Origin: Cryobacterium sp. HLT2-28
GTDB taxonomy: Bacteria; Actinomycetota; Actinomycetes; Actinomycetales; Microbacteriaceae
Direction: 5' to 3'
Length of the DNA: 64,000 nt
NCBI RefSeq assembly: GCF_004402495.1
Contig: NZ_SOFH01000021.1
Location: 1-64,000 of the forward strand
The translations under genes and the position numbers were made by a program. How positions within the stretch are numbered: the stretch's first letter is position 1; each line of letters opens with the position of its first letter. The notes below the pieces were generated by a model. The model made no database searches. It worked only from the letters and a program-made list of their open reading frames with translations, and was not told the origin of the DNA. Positions 43,920-51,497 of the stretch are shown here, piece by piece.

Positions 43920-44306
43920 TCAGCTCTGGTAGATCTCCAGCGGGAGGCCGTCGGGGTCACGGAAGAAGAACATGGCCTTGTCGTTGTTCGGGTCCACCCG
44001 CAGTTCCTCGCAGTCGACGCCCTTCCGCAGGAGTTCGGCGTGGGCCGCCGCTACGTCGTCGACCTCGAAGGCCAGGTGGCGCAGGCCGAGCGCCTCCGGG
44101 CCGCTGCGCCGCGGCGGGGTGTCCGGGAACGAGAACAGTTCGATCAGGTAGTGCCCGTTCAGGGCGAGCTTGCCCATCCAGGAATCCCGTTCGGCCCGGA
44201 AGTACTCGGCCTCGAGGGTGGCGCCGAGCACGTCCTGGTAGAACGCCTTGGACGCTTCGTAGTCGCTGGCGATGATGGCGATGTGGTGCACTCCGTTTAT
44301 CCGCAT
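43920..44306 (-). CDS. VOC-family protein (glyoxalase-like)
   Basis: A 128-residue vicinal oxygen chelate fold protein. GVHHIAIIASDYEASKAFY starts the first beta-alpha-beta unit; RHLAFEVDD and FFFRDPDGLPLEIYQ mark the second. The metal-binding His/Glu positions of the glyoxalase I family (H at the start, E in LIEL, H in LRHLAF, E in LEIY) are all there. It resembles small YaeR-type proteins of unknown substrate. The ATG at 44306 is favoured since the fold begins at once. Confidence 0.9.
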   Translation of the reverse strand: MRINGVHHIAIIASDYEASKAFYQDVLGATLEAEYFRAERDSWMGKLALNGHYLIELFSFPDTPPRRSGPEALGLRHLAFEVDDVAAAHAELLRKGVDCEELRVDPNNDKAMFFFRDPDGLPLEIYQS

Positions 44307-44439
44307 CCCGGCAGTCTGGCACGGCCGCCGTGGCTCCCAGGGGCGCACTCTGTGAGGCATCCACAGGAATATTCAGGGCGCACACGGGTGCGGACTATAT
44401 GGTGGGCGATTAGTGCAAAAAACCGAGACAGGGAGATCA

Positions 44440-45729
44440 ATGGCACGGGAGCAGGAGCCGATCGGGCGTGGAGACGCCCGTCGCCAGGCCAAAGCGACCG
44501 GTCTGGTGCGCCACAAAGGCCACTCCCGCTGGCGCGAATTCTGGGGGCCGCTGCTCAAGGTCGTCGCGATCACGCTGGCCGTCGCACTGGTGAGCGGGGC
44601 ATCCGTCGCCGCCATCGCCGTGAACCAGCTCGCCACCAAGGTCGCCGCCAACTCGGTGGACATCTCCAACGGCAAGAAGCCTGCGAAAACCGCAAAGGCG
44701 GCCTCCTTCGCCGGCGGTTTCAACGTGCTGGTCGTCGGTGTCGACAACTCCACCGCCCAGGGCCAGTCCTACGGCGAACGCGATTCGACCCTGAACGACG
44801 TCAACATCCTGCTGCACGTCTCCGCAGACCATAAGAGCGCCGTCGTCGTCAGCATCCCGCGTGACCTCGTCATCGCCCAGCCCGAGTGCACCAACCCCGA
44901 CACCGGCGATGTCAACCCCGCCGTCGACGCCGAGGCGGTCAACGCGTCCTACGGTCGCGGCGGCCTCGGCTGCGTCGTCTCGACGGTCTCCGAACTTACC
45001 GGCCTGGACATCCCCTTCGCCGGGCTGATCTCCTTCGAAGGCACCGTGGCAATGGCGGATGCCGTCGGCGGCGTTCCGATCTGCCTCAACGATGCCATCG
45101 AAGACCCTGCCTCCGGCCTCAACCTCCCCGCGGGCACCAGCGTCGTCGCCGGCCAGACGGCCCTCTCCTACCTGCGCAGCCGCCACGGCGTCGGCGACGG
45201 CAGCGACCTGTCCCGCATCTCGTCGCAGCAGGCCTACATGTCCTCGCTGATGCGGGTGATGAAGAGCAACTCGACCCTCACCGACGTGTCGAAGCTCACC
45301 GGCCTGGCCAACGCGGCCGGCACGAACCTCAAGCTCTCCACCTCGCTCGCGAACATCCCCACGATGGTGAGCATGGCGCTCGCGCTGAAGGACATCGACC
45401 TGAACAAGCTCGTCTTCGTGCAGTACCCGTCGGCGGAGGATCCCGAAAACACCGCGAAGCTCGTGCCGTCGGAGGAGCTCGCCACTGCGCTGTTCGCCAA
45501 GGTGAAAGCCGACCAGCCGTTCACCCTCGACGAGAACTCACTCGGCAACGGCGCCCAGGCGGACCCGGCCGCGCCGGCTCCCGCAGAAACCCCGGCACCG
45601 GCTGAGACGGCCGACTCGGCCGCGACCGACCCGGCCGCGACGCCGGCCCCCGCCGCGCCGGAAACGATCGCCGGGCTGCGCGGCCAGACCGCGAATCAGC
45701 AGACCTGCTCCATCGCCTACGACTACTGA
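44440..45729 (+). CDS. LCP-family (LytR-CpsA-Psr) cell-wall ligase
   Basis: A 429-residue membrane-anchored protein. A basic N-terminus precedes a single membrane helix at residues 39-61. The extracytoplasmic LCP domain follows, with NVLVVGVDNS, GERDSTLNDVNILLHVS and VVVSIPRDLVI carrying the conserved Arg/Asp ligands, and YLRSRHGVGDGSDLSRISSQQ. LCP proteins transfer lipid-linked polymers to peptidoglycan. An Ala/Pro/Thr-rich tail ends CSIAYDY with a lone cysteine. The ATG has GGGAG upstream. A stem-loop with a T-run follows. Confidence 0.95.
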   Translation: MAREQEPIGRGDARRQAKATGLVRHKGHSRWREFWGPLLKVVAITLAVALVSGASVAAIAVNQLATKVAANSVDISNGKKPAKTAKAASFAGGFNVLVVGVDNSTAQGQSYGERDSTLNDVNILLHVSADHKSAVVVSIPRDLVIAQPECTNPDTGDVNPAVDAEAVNASYGRGGLGCVVSTVSELTGLDIPFAGLISFEGTVAMADAVGGVPICLNDAIEDPASGLNLPAGTSVVAGQTALSYLRSRHGVGDGSDLSRISSQQAYMSSLMRVMKSNSTLTDVSKLTGLANAAGTNLKLSTSLANIPTMVSMALALKDIDLNKLVFVQYPSAEDPENTAKLVPSEELATALFAKVKADQPFTLDENSLGNGAQADPAAPAPAETPAPAETADSAATDPAATPAPAAPETIAGLRGQTANQQTCSIAYDY

Positions 45730-45774
45730 CCCGGCTGGTGAGCCCGTCTGACTCGACCTGACCCGGCGGGGTTC

Positions 45775-45793
45775 GGGCCGGGCGGGCCCTTTT
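45775..45793 (+). terminator. Intrinsic terminator after the LCP gene
   Basis: GGGCC and GGCCC pair over five bases around a short loop, followed at once by TTTT. It lies about 45 bp past the LCP stop codon. Confidence 0.5.
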
Positions 45794-45816
45794 CCGCACC
45801 CTCATCCAGTGCTAAC

Positions 45817-45839
45817 GTCAACTAGCTAAGCTAATTGAC
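45817..45839. promoter_or_regulatory. 23-bp palindromic operator ahead of the efflux operon
   Basis: GTCAA and TTGAC bracket a nearly symmetric AT-rich core containing TAGCTAAGCTA; only the central base and one mirrored pair break the symmetry. It ends 15 bp before the ATG, with AGGAGG between. Such A/T-rich palindromes are typical of MarR- or TetR-type repressor sites. No such regulator gene is in the window. Confidence 0.55.
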
Positions 45840-45854
45840 TATTAGGAGGATGAG

Positions 45855-46661
45855 ATGAAACAGGGCAGTGACCTTCTCCGCCAGGGCGTCGTGCTGGTCA
45901 GCGCGATCCTGGCGATCATCGGCTCATTCATCGGTTCGGGTGCGGCCGGCGGCACGCCGATCCAGAACGCGTCGGGCGGTGCACTTGCCGCCGACGCCAC
46001 CCTTATCGCCCCCGCCGTTCCGGCGTTCGGCATCTGGACCCCGATTTACCTCGGCCTGATCGGCTACGCCATCTGGCAGTTCCTGCCCGCGCAGAAGACG
46101 GATGCCCGTCAGCGTCGCCTCGGCTACCCGGTAGCGGCGTCGCTCCTGCTGAACGCGGCGTGGATCCTGAGCGTGCAGTTCGACCAGCTCTGGTTGAGCG
46201 TGTCGGTGATCGTGCTGCTGCTCGCCGTGCTCGTGCTGACGTTCCGGATCACCCTGGCTTCGCGTCCGAAGAACCTGATCGAGACCGTTCTCGCCGATGG
46301 CACGATCGGCCTCTACCTCGGCTGGGTCTGCGTGGCGACCGCCGCCAACGTGACCGCGGTCCTCGTGGCGGCCGGCTTCGACGGGTTCGGCGCCTCGCCG
46401 GACGGGTGGGCTGTCGCCATCGTGGCCGTCGCCGGGCTCGTCGGGGTGTTGCTCGCCGTCGCCGGCCGCGGGCGTCTCGCCCCCGCCGTGTCCCTGTCCT
46501 GGGGACTGGCCTGGCTGGCCGTCGCGCGGCTGACCGGCAGCCCGCCGTCCACTCCGGCGGCGGTCGCGGCCCTGGTCGCCGTCGCCGTCATCGTCATTCT
46601 CACCCTCACCCTGCGCCTGCGCGGCGCACGGTCCGTCGCTCCCCGATTGGCCACCGCATGA
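45855..46661 (+). CDS. Tryptophan-rich TspO-like membrane protein
   Basis: A 268-residue integral membrane protein with about eight hydrophobic helices and a Trp-rich FGIWTPIYLGLIGYAIWQFLP segment near residue 58, as in the tryptophan-rich sensory protein / TspO-like group. TspO proteins bind tetrapyrroles and other hydrophobic ligands; this protein is longer than classical TspO (about 160 residues), so the name is tentative. It is the first gene of a two-gene operon, overlapping the transporter start by ATGA and lying behind a palindromic operator. Confidence 0.72.
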   Translation: MKQGSDLLRQGVVLVSAILAIIGSFIGSGAAGGTPIQNASGGALAADATLIAPAVPAFGIWTPIYLGLIGYAIWQFLPAQKTDARQRRLGYPVAASLLLNAAWILSVQFDQLWLSVSVIVLLLAVLVLTFRITLASRPKNLIETVLADGTIGLYLGWVCVATAANVTAVLVAAGFDGFGASPDGWAVAIVAVAGLVGVLLAVAGRGRLAPAVSLSWGLAWLAVARLTGSPPSTPAAVAALVAVAVIVILTLTLRLRGARSVAPRLATA

Positions 46662-48322
46662 GCATCCCCGCCTCCGACCGTGCCGCGCGACCCGCCGACG
46701 CCACGGGGTCTCCCCGTCGCCGCTGGGCCGGCCTGGTCTTCATCAGCGTCGCCGTCGCGCTCATCATCGTCGATTCCACGATCATCAACGTGGCCATCCC
46801 CTCGATCGTCGACGACCTCGCCATCACCTCCACCCAGGTGCAGTGGGTGCAGGAGAGCTACACGCTCGTCTTCGCGGCGCTGCTGCTGGTGTTCGGCACC
46901 CTCGCTGACCGGTACGGGCGCCGCCGCATCCTGTTGCTCGGCGTCGTCGTCTTCGCCGCGGCATCCGTGCTCGCCGCGTTCTCCGGATCGGGCGATCTTC
47001 TGATCGGCGCGCGCCTGGTCCAGGGCGTCGGCGGGGCCATGGTGCTGCCGACCACCCTGTCGCTGATCAACGCCACCTTCCGCGGCCGCGACCGTGGCAT
47101 CGCGTTCGCCATCTGGGGCTCCACGATCGGCGGCATGGTCGCCGTCGGCCCGCTTCTCGGTGGCTGGCTCACCACCTACTTCTCCTGGCGCTGGGCGTTC
47201 GGCATCAACGTGCCCCTCGGCATCATCATCGTCATCGGCGTGCTCACCTTCGTGGTCGAATCGCGGAATGCCGGCGAGCCGCGCCGGGTTGACGTCGTCG
47301 GCGCCGTGCTCTCGGTGATCACCAGCGCGTCGCTCGTCTTCGGGCTGATCGAGGGGCGCAGCTACGGCTGGTGGCTGACCAACAAGGCGATGGTGGTCGG
47401 CGACTGGACCTGGCCGTTCGAGCTGTCGCCGATCCCGTTCGTGTTCGCGATCACGCTCGTCGCGGGGGCGGCGTTCGTCGCCTGGGGTCTGCACCGCCAG
47501 CGCACGGGCCGCACCACCCTGCTCGCCTTCTCACTGTTCCGGATCGCCTCGTTCCGCAACGGCAACATCGCGGCCATGATCGTCTCGCTCGGCGAGTTCG
47601 GGATCATCCTCTCCCTGCCGCTCTGGCTGCAGAACGTGCTCGGCTACGATGCGCTGCAGACCGGTTTCGTGCTGCTCGCCCTTGCCCTCGGCTCCTTCGT
47701 GGCGAGCGGCCTGGCCGGCGCGTTCGGCAACAAGGTCTCGCCCGAGACCATCGTGCGGCTGGGCATCGTCGCGGAGATCATCGGCGTCACGGGTCTCGGG
47801 GTCGTCATCTCGAAGGATGCCACCTGGCTGTCGGTCGTGCCGTTCCTCTTCGTCTACGGCATCGGCGTCGGCCTCGCGACGGCGCAACTGACCGGGGTCG
47901 TGCTCAAGGACGTGCCGGTCGAGAAGAGCGGCCAGGGCTCCGGTACCTCGAGCACGGCCAGACAGATCGGTTCCGCCCTGGGTATCGCCGTGCTCGGCAC
48001 CGTGCTGTTCACCTCGGTCGGGGCGTCGCTCGACGCGAAACTCGCCGACGTCCCCGGCATCCCGGCGGTCGCGCAGTCCCAGATCGTCGACGCCGTCGTC
48101 GACAGCGCCGGTGCGGCCATCCCGGCGCTCGAGGCCCGGAGCCCGGCCCTCGCGGATGCCGCGCGGGACGCGTTCAGCGAGGGCACCCGGTACTCCGCCT
48201 TCGCCGCCGCCGGTTTCCTCGTGCTCGGCTTCCTGGCGACGCTGCGGCTCTCCGGCACTGCTCCGCACCGGGTTCCCCGTGAAGCGGATGCCGCCCCCGC
48301 CGGAGTCGGCGGTTCCGCCTGA
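46658..48322 (+). CDS. DHA2-family MFS drug transporter
   Basis: A 554-residue major facilitator of the 14-helix EmrB/QacA type. VDSTIINVAIPSIVDDL (motif D1 style) opens helix 1, GTLADRYGRRRIL is motif A, and LVQGVGGAMVLPTTLSLI the fourth-helix motif. An external loop near residues 460-500 precedes the last helix. These proton antiporters export drugs, dyes or antibiotics. Coupled to the upstream TspO-like gene, suggesting shared induction by the molecule that displaces the repressor at 45817-45839. Confidence 0.94.
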   Translation: MSIPASDRAARPADATGSPRRRWAGLVFISVAVALIIVDSTIINVAIPSIVDDLAITSTQVQWVQESYTLVFAALLLVFGTLADRYGRRRILLLGVVVFAAASVLAAFSGSGDLLIGARLVQGVGGAMVLPTTLSLINATFRGRDRGIAFAIWGSTIGGMVAVGPLLGGWLTTYFSWRWAFGINVPLGIIIVIGVLTFVVESRNAGEPRRVDVVGAVLSVITSASLVFGLIEGRSYGWWLTNKAMVVGDWTWPFELSPIPFVFAITLVAGAAFVAWGLHRQRTGRTTLLAFSLFRIASFRNGNIAAMIVSLGEFGIILSLPLWLQNVLGYDALQTGFVLLALALGSFVASGLAGAFGNKVSPETIVRLGIVAEIIGVTGLGVVISKDATWLSVVPFLFVYGIGVGLATAQLTGVVLKDVPVEKSGQGSGTSSTARQIGSALGIAVLGTVLFTSVGASLDAKLADVPGIPAVAQSQIVDAVVDSAGAAIPALEARSPALADAARDAFSEGTRYSAFAAAGFLVLGFLATLRLSGTAPHRVPREADAAPAGVGGSA

Positions 48323-48361
48323 ATCGACCCGGCGTCACCGCACGGCGCCCTGGGCTCCGCG

Positions 48362-49761
48362 TCAGGGAAGGCGCCGGCGTGGGCGGCGGAGCCACACGAG
48401 AGCGGCACCGGCGAGGATGAGCGCCGCCGCGGCGGCCGCCCCACCGAGGTCGACGCCGGTGCGGGCCAGGTGCGGCTTCGCGGGACGCCCGGCGCGGCCG
48501 GACCCGGCTGGGCTGGTGCTGCCGCGGGGGCGATCACGATCGAGTAGGTTGCCGTCGCGGCGGGGTTGCCACCGGTGTTGTCGTCATCGGCGACGGAGAT
48601 GACGACCGAACTGGTCCCGGCGGCCGAAGGTGTACCGGCGATCACTCCGGTCGCCGAGTCGAGGATCAGGCCGTGGGGGAGAGACCCGCCGATGATCCGG
48701 AAGACGGGGTTGGAGAGGCCGGAGGCCGTCAGAATGAAGCGGTACGCGCTGCCGACGAGGCCGCTGGACGGCGGCCCGGAGGTGATGGCAGGCAGGTCGG
48801 CGAGCACGGTGACGGTGCTGCCATCCGTGCTGCCCACGTAGGCGCGGTGCGTCCCCGGGTCGACGGCGACACCGTAGGGCGCGTTGGGCACCGGGACGGT
48901 CGCGGTGACCGTGTTGGCGGCGGCGTCGATCACCGACACGGTGTTGCCGTTGATGTTGGTGACGAAGACGGTCCGGTTCGACGGGTCGACCGCGACCCGG
49001 TACGGGGCGGTGCCGACAGCGATGGTGGCGGTCACGGCGGCGGTGCTGCCGTCGATGACCGAGACGGTGTTGTCGCCCGCGTTCGTGACATAGACGGTGT
49101 GGCTGGTCGAATCGACGGCGACGCCATAGGGGAACGCCCCGACCGGGATGGTACCGACGATGCTGGTGCCCTCGAGCACGGTGACCGTGGCGTTGTCCGC
49201 GTCCGTGACGTAGGCGGCATGGCTGCCGGTGTCGACGGCGACTCCCTTGACGTTGGTGCCGACCGTGACGCTGCCCGTGACCGACTCCGTTGCGCCGTCG
49301 ACCAGAGTCACCGTGCCGCTGTCCGGGGAGGTGACGTAGACGGCCCTGGTTCCGGGGTCCACGGCGACCTGGTCGGCAGGGAAGCCGAGGTCGATCGTGC
49401 CGGTCACGGCATCCGTCGCGCCGTCGATCACGGAGACCCGGTTGTCACCGGTGACATACACGGTGTGGGTCACGGGGTCGACCGCGACGCCGGTGGCTCC
49501 TGAGGGGAGGGGAATGGTCGCGGCGACGACCCCCGCGTCGATGACCGACACCGCGGCGGGAGAGCCGGCGGCGACGTAGACGGTGTTCGTGCCCTCGTCG
49601 ACGGCAACCCCGAACGGGTTGAAGCCCACCGGGATGGTGTCGGCGACGGCCCAGGCCGCGGAGGCGGCCTCGAGTGCGACCGGGGCGACGACCATCGCGC
49701 CGGCCAGGGCGAGTGCCGCGCCGGCCCGGAGCCCCGGACGACCGGCGGAGGGTGTGCGCAT
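48362..49761 (-). CDS. Wall-anchored YVTN beta-propeller protein, frameshifted near its end
   Basis: A signal peptide (residues 1-36) precedes about seven YVTN-type beta-propeller repeats of about 42 residues (TVYVTNAGDNTVSVIDG and similar). A putative Ig-like domain follows (PAITSGPPSSGLVGSAYRF, GVIAGTPSAAGTSSVVISV). After IVIAP the original frame continues into nonsense and overlaps the MFS gene. A different frame reads KPHLARTGVDLGG, a hydrophobic helix and RRPRRR before a stop at 48362: a LAxTG sortase-type anchor. Restoring one C in the five-base run at 48526-48530 joins the two parts. So either a recent frameshift, a slippage site or a sequence error. Likely surface-exposed binding protein. 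Confidence 0.75.
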
Positions 49762-49884
49762 GGAGTCTCCCGTCGTCCGTGGGGACAGCCGTCGATGGGG
49801 ACAGTAGTCGCCCAGCGGGCACTCCGATAGGGACGGGACCCCCCCGAATGCGGGGCGTATGGGTCGGCGCGGCCGGCGGCATCC

Positions 49885-49954
49885 GTCGCGGCGCACCCTA
49901 CGCAAGCGGGCGCACGCTTTGCGGTGCGCCGGCTTCCCGAGGGTGCGCCGCGAC
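49885..49954. repeat. Palindromic intergenic element with nested stems
   Basis: Perfect 15-bp inverted arms (49885-49899 and 49940-49954) enclose a second, bulged inverted repeat (CGCAAGCG against CGCTTTGCG). It lies directly after the FHA gene on the minus strand, so it may act as a terminator. Confidence 0.7.
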
Positions 49955-49964
49955 CGGGTCCGCC

Positions 49965-50996
49965 TCAGATCTCGGAATCGTCCAATCGTCCAGCCAGGTC
50001 AGGGCGCGCGTCGCGATCCTGTCGAGCGCTGCTCGCACCGGTGCCGGACCGCGCGGCCCCGGTGCGCTCCGGCGGAGCCGCGGGGCGGGCGGGCTGCGGT
50101 CGCTGCACGGCGAGTTCGCCGCCAAGCCGGCCGCCGAACGGTCGACCGTGGTCGGCGTATTCCTCCCGGAAGTAGGCCATTCGCCACGGCCCCATTTCGA
50201 TCCGGGCGCCGGTGCGCAGAATCTGTCCGCCGCCGTGCGGCCGAACCTCCTGCTTCGTGCCGCCGGCCACCGGGCCGAGGGGGAACAGGACGTATTCGTC
50301 GTTCCGGTCGTGACGGATTTCGGCGTGCACCGGTTGCAGACCGTCCAGCCGGAGGTCGCAGTCCGGTCCGGACCCGATCGTGGTGACCCCGGGCAGCAGA
50401 TCGAACTCTCGCGGTGCCTGTCCGTTCCAGTTCTCCGAGCCGACGACGAACACCAGCCGAGGCCGTCCGGCACCCGGCGCGTAGTGCGTCGTCGTGATCC
50501 GGCGGCGGATCCGCCGGTCGAATGTCGGGACCAACGGGAACAGGGTCGACGGCGGCAATGGCACGGTGGGCAGCGGTGGCGCCCCCCGGCGCCGGGACCG
50601 CCGCCGCAGCAGCGGCGTGAGTGCGGCCCGGCTTCCGAGGACGATATGGGACGACCCGGTCAGGACCCGCTGGAGCGGGGGTGACGTCACCGCTCCCACG
50701 CGAACGATGAGGCCGTTCGGCCCGCTCAGCGACACGGTCAGGCCGCGGTCGGCGAGATCGGCCGCGATCCGGCGAAGGTCCTTCAGCCTGACCGCCGGGG
50801 ACACGAACAGCTCGGGCTTGCCGGCGAAGATCTCCACGTCGAGGCCGGCGGCCTTGACCGTGCCCGACATCGTCTCGACGGTCGGCGTCGGCACCGCCGC
50901 ACCGGCCGCCCTCTGGTCCGCCGCGGTCGAGGGGGGCGGGCTCGGCTGGACCAGGGAGAAGGCCAGGTCGATGTCCAGCCGGGTGGTCGCGGTCAT
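49965..50996 (-). CDS. FHA-domain protein
   Basis: A 343-residue cytosolic protein. A C-terminal forkhead-associated domain (about residues 195-285) shows TTIGSGPDCDLRLDGLQPVHAEI, with the glycine, serine and histidine positions used for phosphothreonine binding. The first 130 residues form another predicted domain (LDIDLAFSLVQPSP, VEIFAGKPELFVSPAVRLKDL) I do not recognise. A basic region (RRRSRRRG) links them, and an Arg/Pro/Ala-rich tail follows. Its start lies two bases after the stop of the 91-residue gene upstream, so the two are one transcription unit. Confidence 0.82.
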   Translation of the reverse strand: MTATTRLDIDLAFSLVQPSPPPSTAADQRAAGAAVPTPTVETMSGTVKAAGLDVEIFAGKPELFVSPAVRLKDLRRIAADLADRGLTVSLSGPNGLIVRVGAVTSPPLQRVLTGSSHIVLGSRAALTPLLRRRSRRRGAPPLPTVPLPPSTLFPLVPTFDRRIRRRITTTHYAPGAGRPRLVFVVGSENWNGQAPREFDLLPGVTTIGSGPDCDLRLDGLQPVHAEIRHDRNDEYVLFPLGPVAGGTKQEVRPHGGGQILRTGARIEMGPWRMAYFREEYADHGRPFGGRLGGELAVQRPQPARPAAPPERTGAARSGTGASSARQDRDARPDLAGRLDDSEI

Positions 50997-50998
50997 GG

Positions 50999-51274
50999 CT
51001 ACTGGGGGAGGGATTCGGCGCCGGCGTTCTCACTCGTGGTGACGCGCAGGGTGCCGTTGAGCTTCCAGGTCGCCCGCGGTGCGTCGGGTCCGATGTCCCG
51101 CGGCACCTCGACGGTCATGTCGATGAAGCTGTAGTTGATGACGGCACTCTTGCCGGTGAGATAGGACCACATCTCCTTGCCGAGGTCGGTCCAGTCCTGG
51201 ATGCTGTGGGCCCCGGGTCCGTTCGCGCCGGTTTCGGCGGGCGAGGTCTGGTCTGTGGTCGAATCGTTCGTCAC
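50999..51274 (-). CDS. Small conserved-looking partner of the FHA protein
   Basis: A 91-residue acidic protein starting at GTG 51274, with AAAGAGAG upstream. After a disordered Thr/Ser/Gly-rich start, residues 25-83 read like a compact alpha-beta unit: WTDLGKEMWSYLTGKSAVIN, then strands around SFIDMTVEVPRD and TWKLNGTLRVTTS. The shape recalls the small trypsin-co-occurring (Trypco) domains, but this is only an impression. Stop and next start are two bases apart. Function unknown. Confidence 0.62.
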   Translation of the reverse strand: MTNDSTTDQTSPAETGANGPGAHSIQDWTDLGKEMWSYLTGKSAVINYSFIDMTVEVPRDIGPDAPRATWKLNGTLRVTTSENAGAESLPQ

Positions 51275-51460
51275 GGTGCACTCTCTTTCGGTTTCACCGG
51301 GATGAGACTGGCTCAGGCAGGTGCGGAACCGTCCCGGATCCGGGTCCGTCTGCTCCGGCAACCAGCTGCGCCACTGCCTGCCGTGACGCCAGAGTAGTTG
51401 AGGCCCGACCGTCCGGAGCGAATCCACAGCAGGCTCTCAGGACGACACCGTCGGAGGGTT

Positions 51461-51497
51461 CGGTTAGCCTCGGGGGAGCACCCCTGGAGGCTAACCG
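51461..51497 (+). promoter_or_regulatory. RBS-sequestering hairpin of the nuclease-helicase gene
   Basis: Perfect 11-bp arms, 51461-51471 and 51487-51497, with additional GGGG/CCCC pairing inside the loop. The right arm contains most of the GGAGG ribosome binding site and the first base of the GTG start codon. If transcribed, the hairpin would hide the translation start; as DNA it could also be an operator. Confidence 0.6.

Noticed and set aside
47854..48361. The long off-frame C-terminal extension of the beta-propeller gene over the MFS gene
   Set aside because: It is a shadow of the transporter gene; the alternative frame gives a proper wall anchor, so the extension is a frameshift product.
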